Assembly (NCBI GenBank): GCA_035547915.1
Contig: DASZTS010000015.1
Coordinates: 124,001-188,000 of the forward strand
Direction: 5' to 3'
Origin: DASSFG01 sp035547915
GTDB lineage: Bacteria; Planctomycetota; Planctomycetia; Pirellulales; JAICIG01
DNA: 64,000 bases
The notes under the pieces are model-generated. The model worked only from the letters and a program-made list of their open reading frames with translations. It was not told the DNA's origin and did no database searches. Every line of letters begins with the position of its first letter. The first letter of the stretch is position 1. This document shows, in pieces, positions 16,093 to 24,873 of this stretch. Position numbers and translations under genes: made by a program.

Positions 16093-17982
16093 ATGACTAC
16101 CCAACCTCTCCAGCGTCGGTTGCCGGTCGGAGCCGAAGTTCAACCGGGCGGAGGCGTGCATTTCCGCGTCTGGGCGCCGTACCGCAAAAAGGTCGAATTA
16201 CTGCAAATGGCCGGCGAGACGGCCGACGCTGAGCCAGCCTACCGCGTGGTGCTCGATGCGGAAGCGGACGGCTTTTTCAGCGCTCTCGTTCCAAAGGCCG
16301 GCGCTGGCATGCTCTACCGTTATCGGCTCGACGACGAAAGTCAGAGCTATCCCGATCCAGCGTCGCGCTTTCAGCCGCACGGTTCGGCCGGGCCGTCGTT
16401 GGTGGTCGATCCGGGCAGCTACGTCTGGCACGATGCGAATTGGCAAGGCGCGTCGCTGCGCAACCAGGTGTTCTACGAACTGCACATCGGAACCTTCACG
16501 CCCAGGGGCAACTGGCAATCGGCGACCGATGAACTGGCCGAGCTGGCCCAGATCGGTATAACGGCGATCGAGGTGATGCCGGTTGCTGAGTTTCCGGGCC
16601 GGTTCGGCTGGGGTTACGACGGCGTCGATCTCTTCGCCCCCACGCGGTTGTATGGTTCCCCGGATGATTTCCGGACGTTCGTCGATCGCGCCCATCAGCT
16701 CGGCCTGGCCGTGATTCTGGACGTGGTCTACAACCATTTCGGTCCGACCGATAACTACCTCGGCGCGTACACTCGCGATTTCTTTGCCGCGCGCCACCAC
16801 ACCGACTGGGGCGACGCAATCAATTTCGACGGCGAGAACAGCGGCCCCGTGCGAGAATTCTTCCTATCGAACGCCGGGTACTGGATCGACGAATTCCATC
16901 TCGACGGCCTGCGGCTCGATGCGGTCCATGCCATGCTCGACGATTCGCCCGACCATATCCTGGCCGCCCTTGCGCGGCGCGTGCGGGCGGCGGCGCAGGG
17001 CCGACAAACGATCGTCGTCGCCGAGAACGAATGGCAGCAGGCCCGCCTCATCGAGCCGGTCGCACAGGGCGGCTATGGGCTCGACGGCGTGTGGAACGAC
17101 GATTTCCACCATGCGGCGAGGGTGGCGCTCACCGGGCACAACGAATACTACTACAGCGACTATCGAGGCACGCCGCAGGAACTGATTTCGGCCATTAAGT
17201 GGGGCTATCTCTATCAGGGGCAGTGGAACGCTCGCCAGCAAAGGCGCCGCGGTTCGCCGGCACGCGGCGTCCCGGCGGAACGTTTCGTCAACTTCTTGCA
17301 GAACCACGACCAGGTGGCCAACTCGGGACGCGGCTGGCGCTGTCACTTGCTGACGTCGCCCGGCCGCCATCGCGCGCTCACGGCCCTGCTACTGCTGGCA
17401 CCGGGCACGCCGCTGCTGTTCCAGGGCCAGGAGTTCTCCGCCTCGGCCCCATTCTTCTACTTCGCCGATCACAACGTCGAGATCGCCGAGCTCGTCCGCA
17501 ACGGACGCCAGGAGTCGCTGCGCAACTTCCGCAGCCTGACCGGGCCCGACAGTAAACGTTATTTTGCCGATCCGTGCGATGTGCGCACCTTCGAGCAATG
17601 CAAACTCGATCTCAGCGAGCGCCAACGGCACGTCGAATCGTATCGCATGCACCGCGATCTGCTGGCCTTGCGCCGCGACGACCCGGTGTTCGCGGCGCAG
17701 CGGGCAGAGGCGGTGTATGGCGCCGTGCTCGCCGAAGAGGCGTTCGCGCTGCGGTACTTCGGCGACGCGGGTGATCGGCTGCTGTTGATCAACCTGGGCC
17801 GCGACCTGTGCTGGACCTCGCTGGCCGAACCGCTCGTCGCGCCGCCGATCGATGGCGACTGGCGGCTCTTGTGGTCGAGCGAAGATCCCCTCTATGGCGG
17901 CTCCGGCACCGGTCTCCTCGACACGAAGAATTGGCGCTTGCCCGGCCATGCGGCGATCGTGCTGACGTCGGTTGCGCCCTAG
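16093..17982 (+). CDS. treZ: Malto-oligosyltrehalose trehalohydrolase (GH13)
   Basis: This 629-residue enzyme releases trehalose from maltooligosyl trehalose. An N-terminal CBM48-like domain (GGGVHFRVWAPYRKKVELL, about residues 17-100) precedes the GH13 barrel. Catalytic residues are in place: nucleophile Asp276 in GLRLDAVHA, acid/base Glu311 in VVAENEWQ, and the third carboxylate Asp406 in LQNHDQVAN. GWGYDGVDLFAP and GQEFSASAPFFYFADHN are characteristic of TreZ rather than of branching enzyme GlgB. The ATG at 16093 is chosen because the longer frame overlaps glmM. No treY (maltooligosyltrehalose synthase) is seen in the window, so the partner enzyme must be elsewhere. It follows glmM by 17 bp, presumably in the same transcript. 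Confidence 0.9.
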   Translation: MTTQPLQRRLPVGAEVQPGGGVHFRVWAPYRKKVELLQMAGETADAEPAYRVVLDAEADGFFSALVPKAGAGMLYRYRLDDESQSYPDPASRFQPHGSAGPSLVVDPGSYVWHDANWQGASLRNQVFYELHIGTFTPRGNWQSATDELAELAQIGITAIEVMPVAEFPGRFGWGYDGVDLFAPTRLYGSPDDFRTFVDRAHQLGLAVILDVVYNHFGPTDNYLGAYTRDFFAARHHTDWGDAINFDGENSGPVREFFLSNAGYWIDEFHLDGLRLDAVHAMLDDSPDHILAALARRVRAAAQGRQTIVVAENEWQQARLIEPVAQGGYGLDGVWNDDFHHAARVALTGHNEYYYSDYRGTPQELISAIKWGYLYQGQWNARQQRRRGSPARGVPAERFVNFLQNHDQVANSGRGWRCHLLTSPGRHRALTALLLLAPGTPLLFQGQEFSASAPFFYFADHNVEIAELVRNGRQESLRNFRSLTGPDSKRYFADPCDVRTFEQCKLDLSERQRHVESYRMHRDLLALRRDDPVFAAQRAEAVYGAVLAEEAFALRYFGDAGDRLLLINLGRDLCWTSLAEPLVAPPIDGDWRLLWSSEDPLYGGSGTGLLDTKNWRLPGHAAIVLTSVAP

Positions 17983-17994
17983 CAGGTTGGCGGC

Positions 17995-18969
17995 TCACTC
18001 CGTTGCGGCGTTCGGCGCGTCGGCGGTGATCTCGACCATGTCTCCCTGATCGGGAATGGTGACGCCGTGCTCTTCCCAATCCCGACCGGCAAGTCGAACG
18101 TAGATCTTGGCCTGGTCGCCCCGTTTGAACATCGCCAACTGGATGCGCCCGTCGCCATCGGCTACCATTTCGATCGGCTTGGCGGCCTGGAAGTAGACGA
18201 CATGGTCCTGACCGTCGGCTGTCTGTCGTCCGGAGGGGAGCACTCCCGCCTTGCCGGCCGGACGTCCGGCGGCATCGCGCACGGCAATGGTCACCTTCGT
18301 TGCGGCGTCGAGCGTGAATTTGAGCCCGTCGGTCTGCATCGCTTCGCCCTGCTTTTTCAAGTCGTAGGTCGTCGTCAACGCATAACCATCTTTGACCACC
18401 GCCATGTGCACGGCCCGCTGCCCCTTGGCCGGCACCAGTTCGGCGAAGCGAAAGCGCCCTTTCTCGTCGGTCTTGCCCGCGAAGTCTTCTTGCCGGTAGC
18501 GGTTGCCTGGCCAGGTTTTGAGGATCACCAGCACATGGGCGTCGGGGATGGGCTTGCCCGCGGAGTCGACGACGATTCCCGCCAGGTCGGCCTTTTGTGA
18601 CTTAGCAGCCTTGGCCGCAGCCGTTTTTTCCGCCGGGGCCGCTGCCGCGGCTTGCCGCAACGAGCGCACTTCGCTGAACAGCCAAGCCACGACCAGGGCC
18701 AACACGACGAAGCCCGCGACAGAGATCTTGTGTAGCATCGGAAATCCTCCCATGACAACTTGTCGACATTCGTCCGCATAACGACCGAGTGAACCGAAGC
18801 GCCGCTGCGCATCGTGCCATGCCGCGTCGGCCGGCAACCCCTTGGCCAGGTTCTCGTCGACGAGTGAACGGAAATGGAACAAAAGCTCCTCGTCGATATT
18901 CGCTTCGCCAGACGCAGCCGGCGGAGAGACCCGCCCGCGCAACGCCCGCGTGAAGTTGATCCATGACAT
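17995..18969 (-). CDS. Membrane protein with permease-prefix-like domain and carboxypeptidase-regulatory-like domain
   Basis: This 324-residue protein begins with a helical domain (about residues 1-70) containing NIDEELLFHFRSLVDENL and DAQRRFGSLGRYADECR, closely like the prefix domain found before FtsX/MacB-type permeases in PadR-linked acidobacterial and planctomycete genes. One transmembrane helix follows (FVVLALVVAWLFSEV, about 80-95), then an Ala/Lys-rich linker. Next is a beta-sandwich with AGIVVDSAGKPIPDAHVLV, the carboxypeptidase-regulatory-like signature, and a further beta-rich region to the end. The start at 18969 is 2 bp after the PadR stop. Having the prefix domain without any permease is odd, and suggests a PadR-regulated surface or sensing protein rather than a transporter. 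Confidence 0.75.
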   Translation of the reverse strand: MSWINFTRALRGRVSPPAASGEANIDEELLFHFRSLVDENLAKGLPADAAWHDAQRRFGSLGRYADECRQVVMGGFPMLHKISVAGFVVLALVVAWLFSEVRSLRQAAAAAPAEKTAAAKAAKSQKADLAGIVVDSAGKPIPDAHVLVILKTWPGNRYRQEDFAGKTDEKGRFRFAELVPAKGQRAVHMAVVKDGYALTTTYDLKKQGEAMQTDGLKFTLDAATKVTIAVRDAAGRPAGKAGVLPSGRQTADGQDHVVYFQAAKPIEMVADGDGRIQLAMFKRGDQAKIYVRLAGRDWEEHGVTIPDQGDMVEITADAPNAATE

Positions 18970-18971
18970 GT

Positions 18972-19322
18972 TCAAGCCTCCGCCGGCCGGTAATTCAAAA
19001 CGCACTCGACGGCCTGGTTCATCCTGCGCCAGGCGGTCGTCTCCGCTTGTAATTGTTTGCGACCCTGCGCGGTCAACCGATAGAACTTGGCCCGGCGATT
19101 CGATTCCGACGGCCCCCAATGCGACTCGACCCAACCGCGCCGCTCCAGCCGGTGCAAGGCCGGATAGAGCGACCCCTCCTCGACTTCGAGAAACGCCTCG
19201 CTCACCTGGTGCAGGTGCTTGGCCACCGCATAGCCATGATGTGGCCCCGCCAGGAGCGTGCGCAGGATCAGCAGATCGAGGCTCCCTTGGAGCAGGTTTC
19301 GTTTCGCGCCGGCTTCTCCCAT
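18972..19322 (-). CDS. PadR family transcriptional regulator
   Basis: This 116-residue winged-helix repressor has the PadR signature in order: LDLLILRTLL, GPHHGYAVAKHLHQ, EEGSLYPALHRLERRGWVES, and a basic wing SNRRAKFYRLTAQG, followed by the C-terminal dimer helix (about 85-108). PadR proteins usually repress their own operon and release on binding a ligand. It is cotranscribed with the membrane protein downstream (2-bp gap). A CTAG-based inverted repeat lies immediately upstream of the start and is the obvious operator candidate. The ligand is unknown. Confidence 0.9.
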   Translation of the reverse strand: MGEAGAKRNLLQGSLDLLILRTLLAGPHHGYAVAKHLHQVSEAFLEVEEGSLYPALHRLERRGWVESHWGPSESNRRAKFYRLTAQGRKQLQAETTAWRRMNQAVECVLNYRPAEA

Positions 19323-19330
19323 TGGTCTCT

Positions 19331-19371
19331 CCCTAGAATGACTAGGGGAAAGTGTAGCGAAGCTCCCCTAG
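19331..19371 (-). promoter_or_regulatory. Candidate PadR operator (CCCTAG-N5-CTAGGG plus extra half-site)
   Basis: CCCTAG (19331-19336), AATGA, CTAGGG (19342-19347) form a perfect 6-bp inverted repeat 9 bp upstream of the PadR start, and a third half-site CCCCTAG lies at 19365-19371. CTAG is rare in most bacterial genomes, so three copies in 41 bp is notable. PadR autoregulation at such sites is established for the family; this exact site is inferred. Confidence 0.6.
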
Positions 19372-19459
19372 CGCGCCAAGGGGTCGATGGACGACGACGG
19401 GGTTGTCGCGTGGAAGAGGACCGAACGCCAAGAAACGATGGCCGAGCAGCGTTCGGCGA

Positions 19460-20815
19460 TCAACCCTCGGCGAGCCCCAATTGCACCAGCCGGCGATAGA
19501 ACCGCGGCCGAGTCATGCCCAGCAGGCGAGCCGCTTTGGTCTTGTTCCCCTTGGCGCGCTTCAGTGCCCGCACGATCAGCTCGTGCTCGATCGTCGCCAG
19601 GTATGTCTCCAGCACGATCTTCTCTTCGGGTTTCGCCGGTCGAGCGGTGGCCTTGCCGGCCAGCGCCAATTGCGGCGGCAGGTCCTGCGGCAGGATCAAC
19701 GGCCCCTCGGCCCGGTCGTGCGCTTCGCGCACGATCGCCTCCAGTTCGGCCAGATCGCCGGGCCAACTGTAATCGGCCAGTCGATCGAGCGCCTCGGGCG
19801 AGCAGCCGCCGATCTGCTTGGCGGAACGGAGGTTCGCTTGTTCCAGATACCACTGCGCCGCCAGCGGCAAGTCGCCCATCCGTTCCGCCAGCGGCGGCAG
19901 TGAGATCGTGAGCGTGCTCAGCAGAAACGCCAAGTCGGCGCGAAACAGGCCGCGCGCGGCGAGTTCGATCAACGGAAGCCGCGAGGTCGATAGGACGCGA
20001 GCCGTGCCGGGGCCCGACGCGATCGTGCGGAACAGTTCGGTTTGCCCACCTTCGGAGAGTGCGTCGACTTCGTTCAGCAACAAGGTCGCGGGACGCTCGT
20101 CCGCCGGCCGCGGCCGCGCAATGGTGCGCAGCGTGGCTTGCAAGAGTTCGGCGTCGAGCAACGGACAGGCGAGGGGAACGAGTGGCCCCGTCGCACTGCG
20201 TGCGTCTCCATAATGGATGGCCCGTCCGACCATCTCGCGGCCGCTTCCGGGCGGTCCCAAAACGAGCACGTGTACCGAGTTGCCGGCGGCGAGCCTCACC
20301 TGCGAGTGCACCTGTCGCATGGCCGGACTTTCGCCGATCAGGCGATCGACGTGATGTCGCACGGCCAGCCGACTTCGATACGCCTGTAACCGCGCGTGGA
20401 GTTGCGGTCCCGCCAGATCGTGCAGCGCTTCGCCGCCTTCGGCGTGCACGCCCGCTGAGACGATCGCCAGCACCGCGGGCGGTTCGTCGGGGCCCAGCGA
20501 GAGCGGAATGAAGTCGGCTTCACGCCGCGCATCGTCGTCACGGCCGGGCAAAGCGATCGGCGCTCGGATGCGCGTGCCGCGGAAAGCTTCCGGCGGTGGA
20601 CAGAGGGCTCCGGCCACGGCCGCCGCGCCGGTCAAATCGCCCGTGGCGTTGTAGCGGCACTCCTGGCCGACCAATTCCACATCGGCTGCGATCCAATGCA
20701 GACAGGCGTCGTTGACGAACACGATCCGCCCCGCGCCGCCGACGACATAGAGCGGGTCGGCTACGGCGCCCAGCAGTTTGCCGAGTTCGTTGGCGCTGGC
20801 ACGAGAGGGTGGCAT
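19460..20815 (-). CDS. Degenerate NtrC-like regulator (PAS, AAA-like, Fis HTH) without GAFTGA
   Basis: This 451-residue protein has an N-terminal PAS-like domain (about 10-60, with VADPLYVVGGAGRIVFVND), an AAA+-like domain (about 155-385) and a Fis-type helix-turn-helix (about 403-448, KTKAARLLGMTRPRFYRRL). The AAA domain keeps a Walker A variant GPPGSGRE (187-194), a Walker B-like LLLNEVD (245-251) and WPGDLAELE (351-359). However, the region that should hold the sigma-54-contacting GAFTGA loop (about 208-240) is short and lacks it. The Walker A Lys is Arg193. So ATP hydrolysis and sigma-54 activation are doubtful; it may act as a DNA-binding regulator without sigma-54. It stands alone, 15 bp downstream of the DUF2065 gene on the same strand. 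Confidence 0.8.
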   Translation of the reverse strand: MPPSRASANELGKLLGAVADPLYVVGGAGRIVFVNDACLHWIAADVELVGQECRYNATGDLTGAAAVAGALCPPPEAFRGTRIRAPIALPGRDDDARREADFIPLSLGPDEPPAVLAIVSAGVHAEGGEALHDLAGPQLHARLQAYRSRLAVRHHVDRLIGESPAMRQVHSQVRLAAGNSVHVLVLGPPGSGREMVGRAIHYGDARSATGPLVPLACPLLDAELLQATLRTIARPRPADERPATLLLNEVDALSEGGQTELFRTIASGPGTARVLSTSRLPLIELAARGLFRADLAFLLSTLTISLPPLAERMGDLPLAAQWYLEQANLRSAKQIGGCSPEALDRLADYSWPGDLAELEAIVREAHDRAEGPLILPQDLPPQLALAGKATARPAKPEEKIVLETYLATIEHELIVRALKRAKGNKTKAARLLGMTRPRFYRRLVQLGLAEG

Positions 20816-20830
20816 CGAGCGACGGCGTCC

Positions 20831-21019
20831 TCAGAGCATGATGATGCCGGCCATGAGCACGACCGCCACGACGGTCTCCAACAACCCGGCCGCTTGGAGC
20901 CAGCGCGGATCGGCTTCGCTGAGAAGCTCCTTGAATTGCCGCGGAAACACACTCAAGGCGAACCCCTCGGCCAGCAAGAGCGACAGGGCCATGAGCGTCA
21001 TCCAGCGCGAGGCGTCCAT
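20831..21019 (-). CDS. DUF2065-type small membrane protein
   Basis: This 62-residue protein has two hydrophobic segments (about 7-24 and 42-61) separated by FPRQFKELLSEADPRWLQ. The spacing, the LLxEG motif in the first helix (LLLAEGFAL) and the P-x-x-F/W-K pattern match DUF2065 (YjeT-like) proteins, for which no biochemical role is known. It precedes the degenerate regulator gene on the same strand by 15 bp, so the two may be cotranscribed. Confidence 0.75.
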   Translation of the reverse strand: MDASRWMTLMALSLLLAEGFALSVFPRQFKELLSEADPRWLQAAGLLETVVAVVLMAGIIML

Positions 21020-21256
21020 GAATCGGATCGTGGGGAGTCGTTTCGAGCGAGGGCCGTTTTCTCAGGGCATATAATCACGGCTTTTCTTTCGTTACACAAG
21101 CCGTCGCGGCCGCATGCCACCGCTCGGTGGCGCAGGGCGATCGTTTCCGCGCCGATGTCGGCCTGCTGAACAGGCGAGGTGCCGCACGGTTGCCGGCATC
21201 AATACAATACCGGCGGTAGCGCACCGGCAGACCGGGCAGCTTTTTTGAACAGGCCG

Positions 21257-22159
21257 ATGGACGTATACGACAACGAGCTCCCCGATCGCGACCTCGATCC
21301 GCGCCTGCGTGGTGGCTCACCGGAACGTTTGCCGTTGGCCGACGAATATGTTGGCGAACCACGGCCCGTCCGGCGCCGCATCCTCTTGCCGGCGGTTCTC
21401 TTCGTCGCCACGTGCGCCAGCACATACCAGGGCCGTGGGCTCGCTTTTGCCGCGGCTCTGATGTTTATTCTCACGACGCACGAGTTGGGCCACTTCATCC
21501 AGGCGGTGCGGTATCGCGTGCCTACGAGCCTGCCGATTTTCCTGCCGATGCCGTTTAGTCCGATCGGTACGATGGGTGCGGTGATCGCCATGCAGGCTCA
21601 CGTGGGCAACCGCAAAGCCCTCTATGACATCGGCATCTCCGGTCCGCTGGCGGGTCTGGTGCCGGCCCTTGCCTGCTCGATCATCGGTTTGCGGCTCTCC
21701 GAGGTCGTGCCCGTCGACGGGCGGCAGGCGCTCAGCCTGGGCGAGCCTCTGTTGTTCAAGCTGCTTTCGCTGCTGACCCTTGGGCCGCTCGATGAGTCGC
21801 AGGCAGTGTTCCTGCATCCGCTGGCCTATGCGGGCTGGGTGGGCATCTTCATTACGGGTCTCAATCTCATTCCGATCGGTCAGCTCGATGGCGGCCACGT
21901 GCTTTATGCTCTTCTGCTGCGGCGGGCACATCGGGTGGCCACCTTTATGCTGTTCGCGGCCGTGGTCGCGGTGGCGGTATTCGGATATTGGGGATGGTCG
22001 GTCATGCTGCTGTTGTTGTTCCTGATGGGTGCCAAGCATCCCCCTACGGCCGACGACAACGTACCGCTCGGTACGGGCCGGATCATCCTCGGTTGGCTCA
22101 CCCTCGCATTCGTCGTCGTGGGTTTCACGCCTCAGCCTTTTTACTTGGTCGGACGGTAG
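21257..22159 (+). CDS. Site-2 protease-type membrane metalloprotease (M50)
   Basis: This polytopic zinc protease of about 300 residues cleaves within or near the membrane. The zinc motif HELGH is at residues 75-79 and the second motif, QLDGGH, at about 209-214 with Asp211. At least six hydrophobic segments are visible, and SLPIFLPMPFSPIGTMGAVI between them fits the substrate-side loop of this subfamily (also seen in plant EGY-like proteases). The first 40 residues are acidic and soluble. The ATG at 21257 is preferred to the GTG at 21179 because the extra residues look non-coding. It stands apart from neighbours by about 240 bp on each side. The substrate is unknown; regulated cleavage of anti-sigma factors is the usual guess for this family. 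Confidence 0.85.
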   Translation: MDVYDNELPDRDLDPRLRGGSPERLPLADEYVGEPRPVRRRILLPAVLFVATCASTYQGRGLAFAAALMFILTTHELGHFIQAVRYRVPTSLPIFLPMPFSPIGTMGAVIAMQAHVGNRKALYDIGISGPLAGLVPALACSIIGLRLSEVVPVDGRQALSLGEPLLFKLLSLLTLGPLDESQAVFLHPLAYAGWVGIFITGLNLIPIGQLDGGHVLYALLLRRAHRVATFMLFAAVVAVAVFGYWGWSVMLLLLFLMGAKHPPTADDNVPLGTGRIILGWLTLAFVVVGFTPQPFYLVGR

Positions 22160-22394
22160 GCGACGGGAGCGGTGGAAATTCGCCTGCAAATCGGCCGTAA
22201 ATCGCGGTCGAAAGAGACGGGCTGGCGTGAAACCATCCTCCAATTACACTGGCATGTTAGGGGGTACCGAAAACCGTCTCGGGCGGCCGACAGAGGCCAT
22301 CCTCCGGCGACCTACTTGGGGCACTCCCCCCGAAAAACCACGGATCGTCTGGCTCGTGCAGCGGCCGTGGCCGCGGTTTCGAAAGTGAATGGGT

Positions 22395-23057
22395 ATGAGT
22401 GATCAGAACGTCCGTTTAAGCCTGTTAGAGGTACTCTATTACGAGTATCAAGTGTCGCAGCGGCTCGACGCCTTGGTTGCGCAAGCATCGCGGGCCTACA
22501 CCGTAGGCACGTTGGAAGCTCTCGCGGAACGCGGCGTGCGCGCGGCGCGCCGCGCCGCCGTGCTCGTACTCGGGGAAGTCGCCGGCTACGGTTCCAACCA
22601 TGTGCTCGGCCGCGCCTTGCAAGACGACGACCGGGGAGTGCGGCTGGCGGCCGAAGACGCGCTGCGCAGCATCTGGTGTCGGGCGGGCACGGACGACCAA
22701 CGCAAACAACTCGACGTGGTGATGGCCGCTAACACGGGTCGGCGGTATCACGAGGCGATCGCCCGTTCCACCGCCTTGATTCACGAAGCACCTCATTTCG
22801 CCGAAGCCTGGAACCAGCGGGCCATCGCCTGGTACGGCTTGGGCAACTATCCCGAATCGATCGCCGATTGCAACGAGGCGCTCGAACTCAATCCGTACCA
22901 CTTCGGCGCAGCGTCGGGTATCGGGCAGTGCTATCTGCAATCGGCGCGTCCACGACTGGCGCTCGAAAACTTTCGTCGCGCCTTGGCCCTCAACCCGAAC
23001 CTGGAGGGTGTGCGGGCCAATATCGCCAATCTGGAGCGCACGCTCGACAAGAGGTAG
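22395..23057 (+). CDS. HEAT/TPR repeat protein
   Basis: This protein of about 220 residues has an N-terminal HEAT-like part (about 30-95, with RAARRAAVLVLGEVAGYGSN and LAAEDALRSIW) and a C-terminal TPR pair (about 105-210). The TPR pair contains FAEAWNQRAIAWYGLGNY and PHFAEAW/ALELNPYHFGAA-type residues of the TPR consensus. There is no signal or membrane segment, so it is probably cytoplasmic. It lies 42 bp before glpD on the same strand and may be cotranscribed, but a link to glycerol metabolism is not evident from the sequence. The ATG at 22395 is taken; an ATG two codons earlier is also possible. Confidence 0.75.
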   Translation: MSDQNVRLSLLEVLYYEYQVSQRLDALVAQASRAYTVGTLEALAERGVRAARRAAVLVLGEVAGYGSNHVLGRALQDDDRGVRLAAEDALRSIWCRAGTDDQRKQLDVVMAANTGRRYHEAIARSTALIHEAPHFAEAWNQRAIAWYGLGNYPESIADCNEALELNPYHFGAASGIGQCYLQSARPRLALENFRRALALNPNLEGVRANIANLERTLDKR

Positions 23058-23099
23058 AACGGGGCCATTTGCCACGGAAGGGATGCTGTCGGGCCGCAC

Positions 23100-24812
23100 G
23101 TGACCGCCGAGTTCAACGATCTCCGCGCCGCCGACCGATCTTGCCCATCGCCCGTCCTCATTCTCGGCGCGGGGATCAACGGCGCCGCCTTGGCCCGCGA
23201 ACTCGTGCTCGGCGGACTCCCGGTCGTGGTGGTCGATACGGGAGACCTGGCGCGCGGGGCCACGGCCTATTCGTCGCGGTTGATTCACGGCGGTTTGCGC
23301 TATCTCGAATACGGCGAATTCGACCTGGTCCGCGAGTCGCTGGCCGAACGCACCCGCCTTTTGCGTCTGGCACCTCACTTGGTGCGCCCGTTGAAACTGT
23401 TCATCCCGGTGCGCAATCGTTGGGGCGGCGTGCTCGAATCGGCGCGGCGCTTTTTCAAACGGCCACCCAAACCGGGCGCTAAACCGGCCGAGCGGGGCCT
23501 ATGGTTGGTGAGAGCCGGGCTCACGCTCTACGACTGGTACGCGCGCGACCCAGCGCTTCCCCGGCACCACGTTCTTTCGCCGCAAAACCCAACCGCACCG
23601 CCCGTCGACGCTCGCCGGTACCGATCCTTGTGTGCCTATTACGATGCCCAGGTGCGCTACCCCGAACGGTTCGTCGTGGCCCTGCTCGACGATGCGGATC
23701 GGCTGGCAGCGGAGCAGAAAATCGAGTTTCGCGTCTTGACCTACCACCGCGCCGCGTTGGATGGTTCGCGGATCACGATTCACCCGATCGCCGGCGACGA
23801 AGCCGCTCCACCGGTGGCTCCGTTCCAGCCCGCGGCCATCGTCAATGCGACGGGCGCCTGGGTCGATCTCACGCTCGCGGAACTGCATGTGCCGGCGGCG
23901 AGGTTGATGGGCGGCACCAAGGGGAGCCACCTCGTCACGTCGCACGCCGGATTGCGGGCCGCGGTCAGCGAGGGAGGCATTTACAGCGAGGCCGCCGATG
24001 GCCGCCCGGTCTTCATCCTCCCCTTCGGCCGGTCGACCCTCGTCGGCACGACCGACCTGCCGTACTCGGGCGACCCGGCCGACGCCGTGGCGACGGAACG
24101 GGAAATCGACTATCTCGTCTCGGCCGTGAACCTGGTGTTCCCGCAACTCGGGTTCACACACTCCGACATCGACTTACACTACAGCGGCGTCAGGCCGCTG
24201 CCGCACGTCGACGAAACGACGCCGGCCGCCATCACGCGGCGACATTGGTTGGCCGAACACCCTGGCGGCGCGGTACCGCTCTTCTCCGTCGTCGGAGGTA
24301 AGCTCACCACGTGTCGATCACTGGCGGAAACCGCGGCGGCCACTCTGCGCACGCGCCTGGGAATGCGCGCCGCGCCGCGCACGAGCCGCGACCGGTTCTT
24401 GCCCGGCGGCGAAGGCTATCCGGCGGACGACGCGTCGACCGAGCGTTTCGTGCGTGACTTGGCCGAGCGCACCGGTTTTGCCCGCGATCAGGTACGAGCC
24501 GTCTGGGAGCTGCGCGGCACGCAGACCGGCGACATCCTGGCGTACGCCGACCGCGAGCGCACGAGTGTTCCTGGAACCGATATCCCGCGCGGCGTCGTGC
24601 GTTGGGTGATCGAACGCGAGTGGGTGCGGCGGCTCGACGATCTGGTTGAGCGGCGACTCATGCTGCTCTACGATCCTCGATTGAGCGAAACGACGCTGCG
24701 CGCACTGGCTGAATTGCTCGTCGAATCCGAACTTCTATCGACCGATCAGATCGATAGCGCCGTGCGCGAGACGGTCGAGCGCCTGCGACGGCATTTTGCG
24801 AAAAAGGTCTGA
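23100..24812 (+). CDS. glpD: Aerobic glycerol-3-phosphate dehydrogenase
   Basis: This 570-residue FAD enzyme oxidises glycerol-3-phosphate to dihydroxyacetone phosphate and passes electrons to quinones at the inner membrane. The N-terminal dinucleotide-binding motif is ILGAGINGAALAREL (about 20-34), followed by the GlpD hallmark YSSRLIHGGLRYLEYGEFDL. FGRSTLVGTTDLPYSGDP and the C-terminal helical GlpD domain (from about 430) are also present. The GTG start gives a family-length protein. It lies 61 bp before glpK, so kinase and dehydrogenase for glycerol are together. No glpF facilitator or GlpR-type repressor is visible. Confidence 0.93.
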   Translation: MTAEFNDLRAADRSCPSPVLILGAGINGAALARELVLGGLPVVVVDTGDLARGATAYSSRLIHGGLRYLEYGEFDLVRESLAERTRLLRLAPHLVRPLKLFIPVRNRWGGVLESARRFFKRPPKPGAKPAERGLWLVRAGLTLYDWYARDPALPRHHVLSPQNPTAPPVDARRYRSLCAYYDAQVRYPERFVVALLDDADRLAAEQKIEFRVLTYHRAALDGSRITIHPIAGDEAAPPVAPFQPAAIVNATGAWVDLTLAELHVPAARLMGGTKGSHLVTSHAGLRAAVSEGGIYSEAADGRPVFILPFGRSTLVGTTDLPYSGDPADAVATEREIDYLVSAVNLVFPQLGFTHSDIDLHYSGVRPLPHVDETTPAAITRRHWLAEHPGGAVPLFSVVGGKLTTCRSLAETAAATLRTRLGMRAAPRTSRDRFLPGGEGYPADDASTERFVRDLAERTGFARDQVRAVWELRGTQTGDILAYADRERTSVPGTDIPRGVVRWVIEREWVRRLDDLVERRLMLLYDPRLSETTLRALAELLVESELLSTDQIDSAVRETVERLRRHFAKKV

Positions 24813-24873
24813 CGCGACCCCATTTTGGCTGACGACAAAGGCGTTGAGCCGGCAAACTCCGAGGCAATCGACG

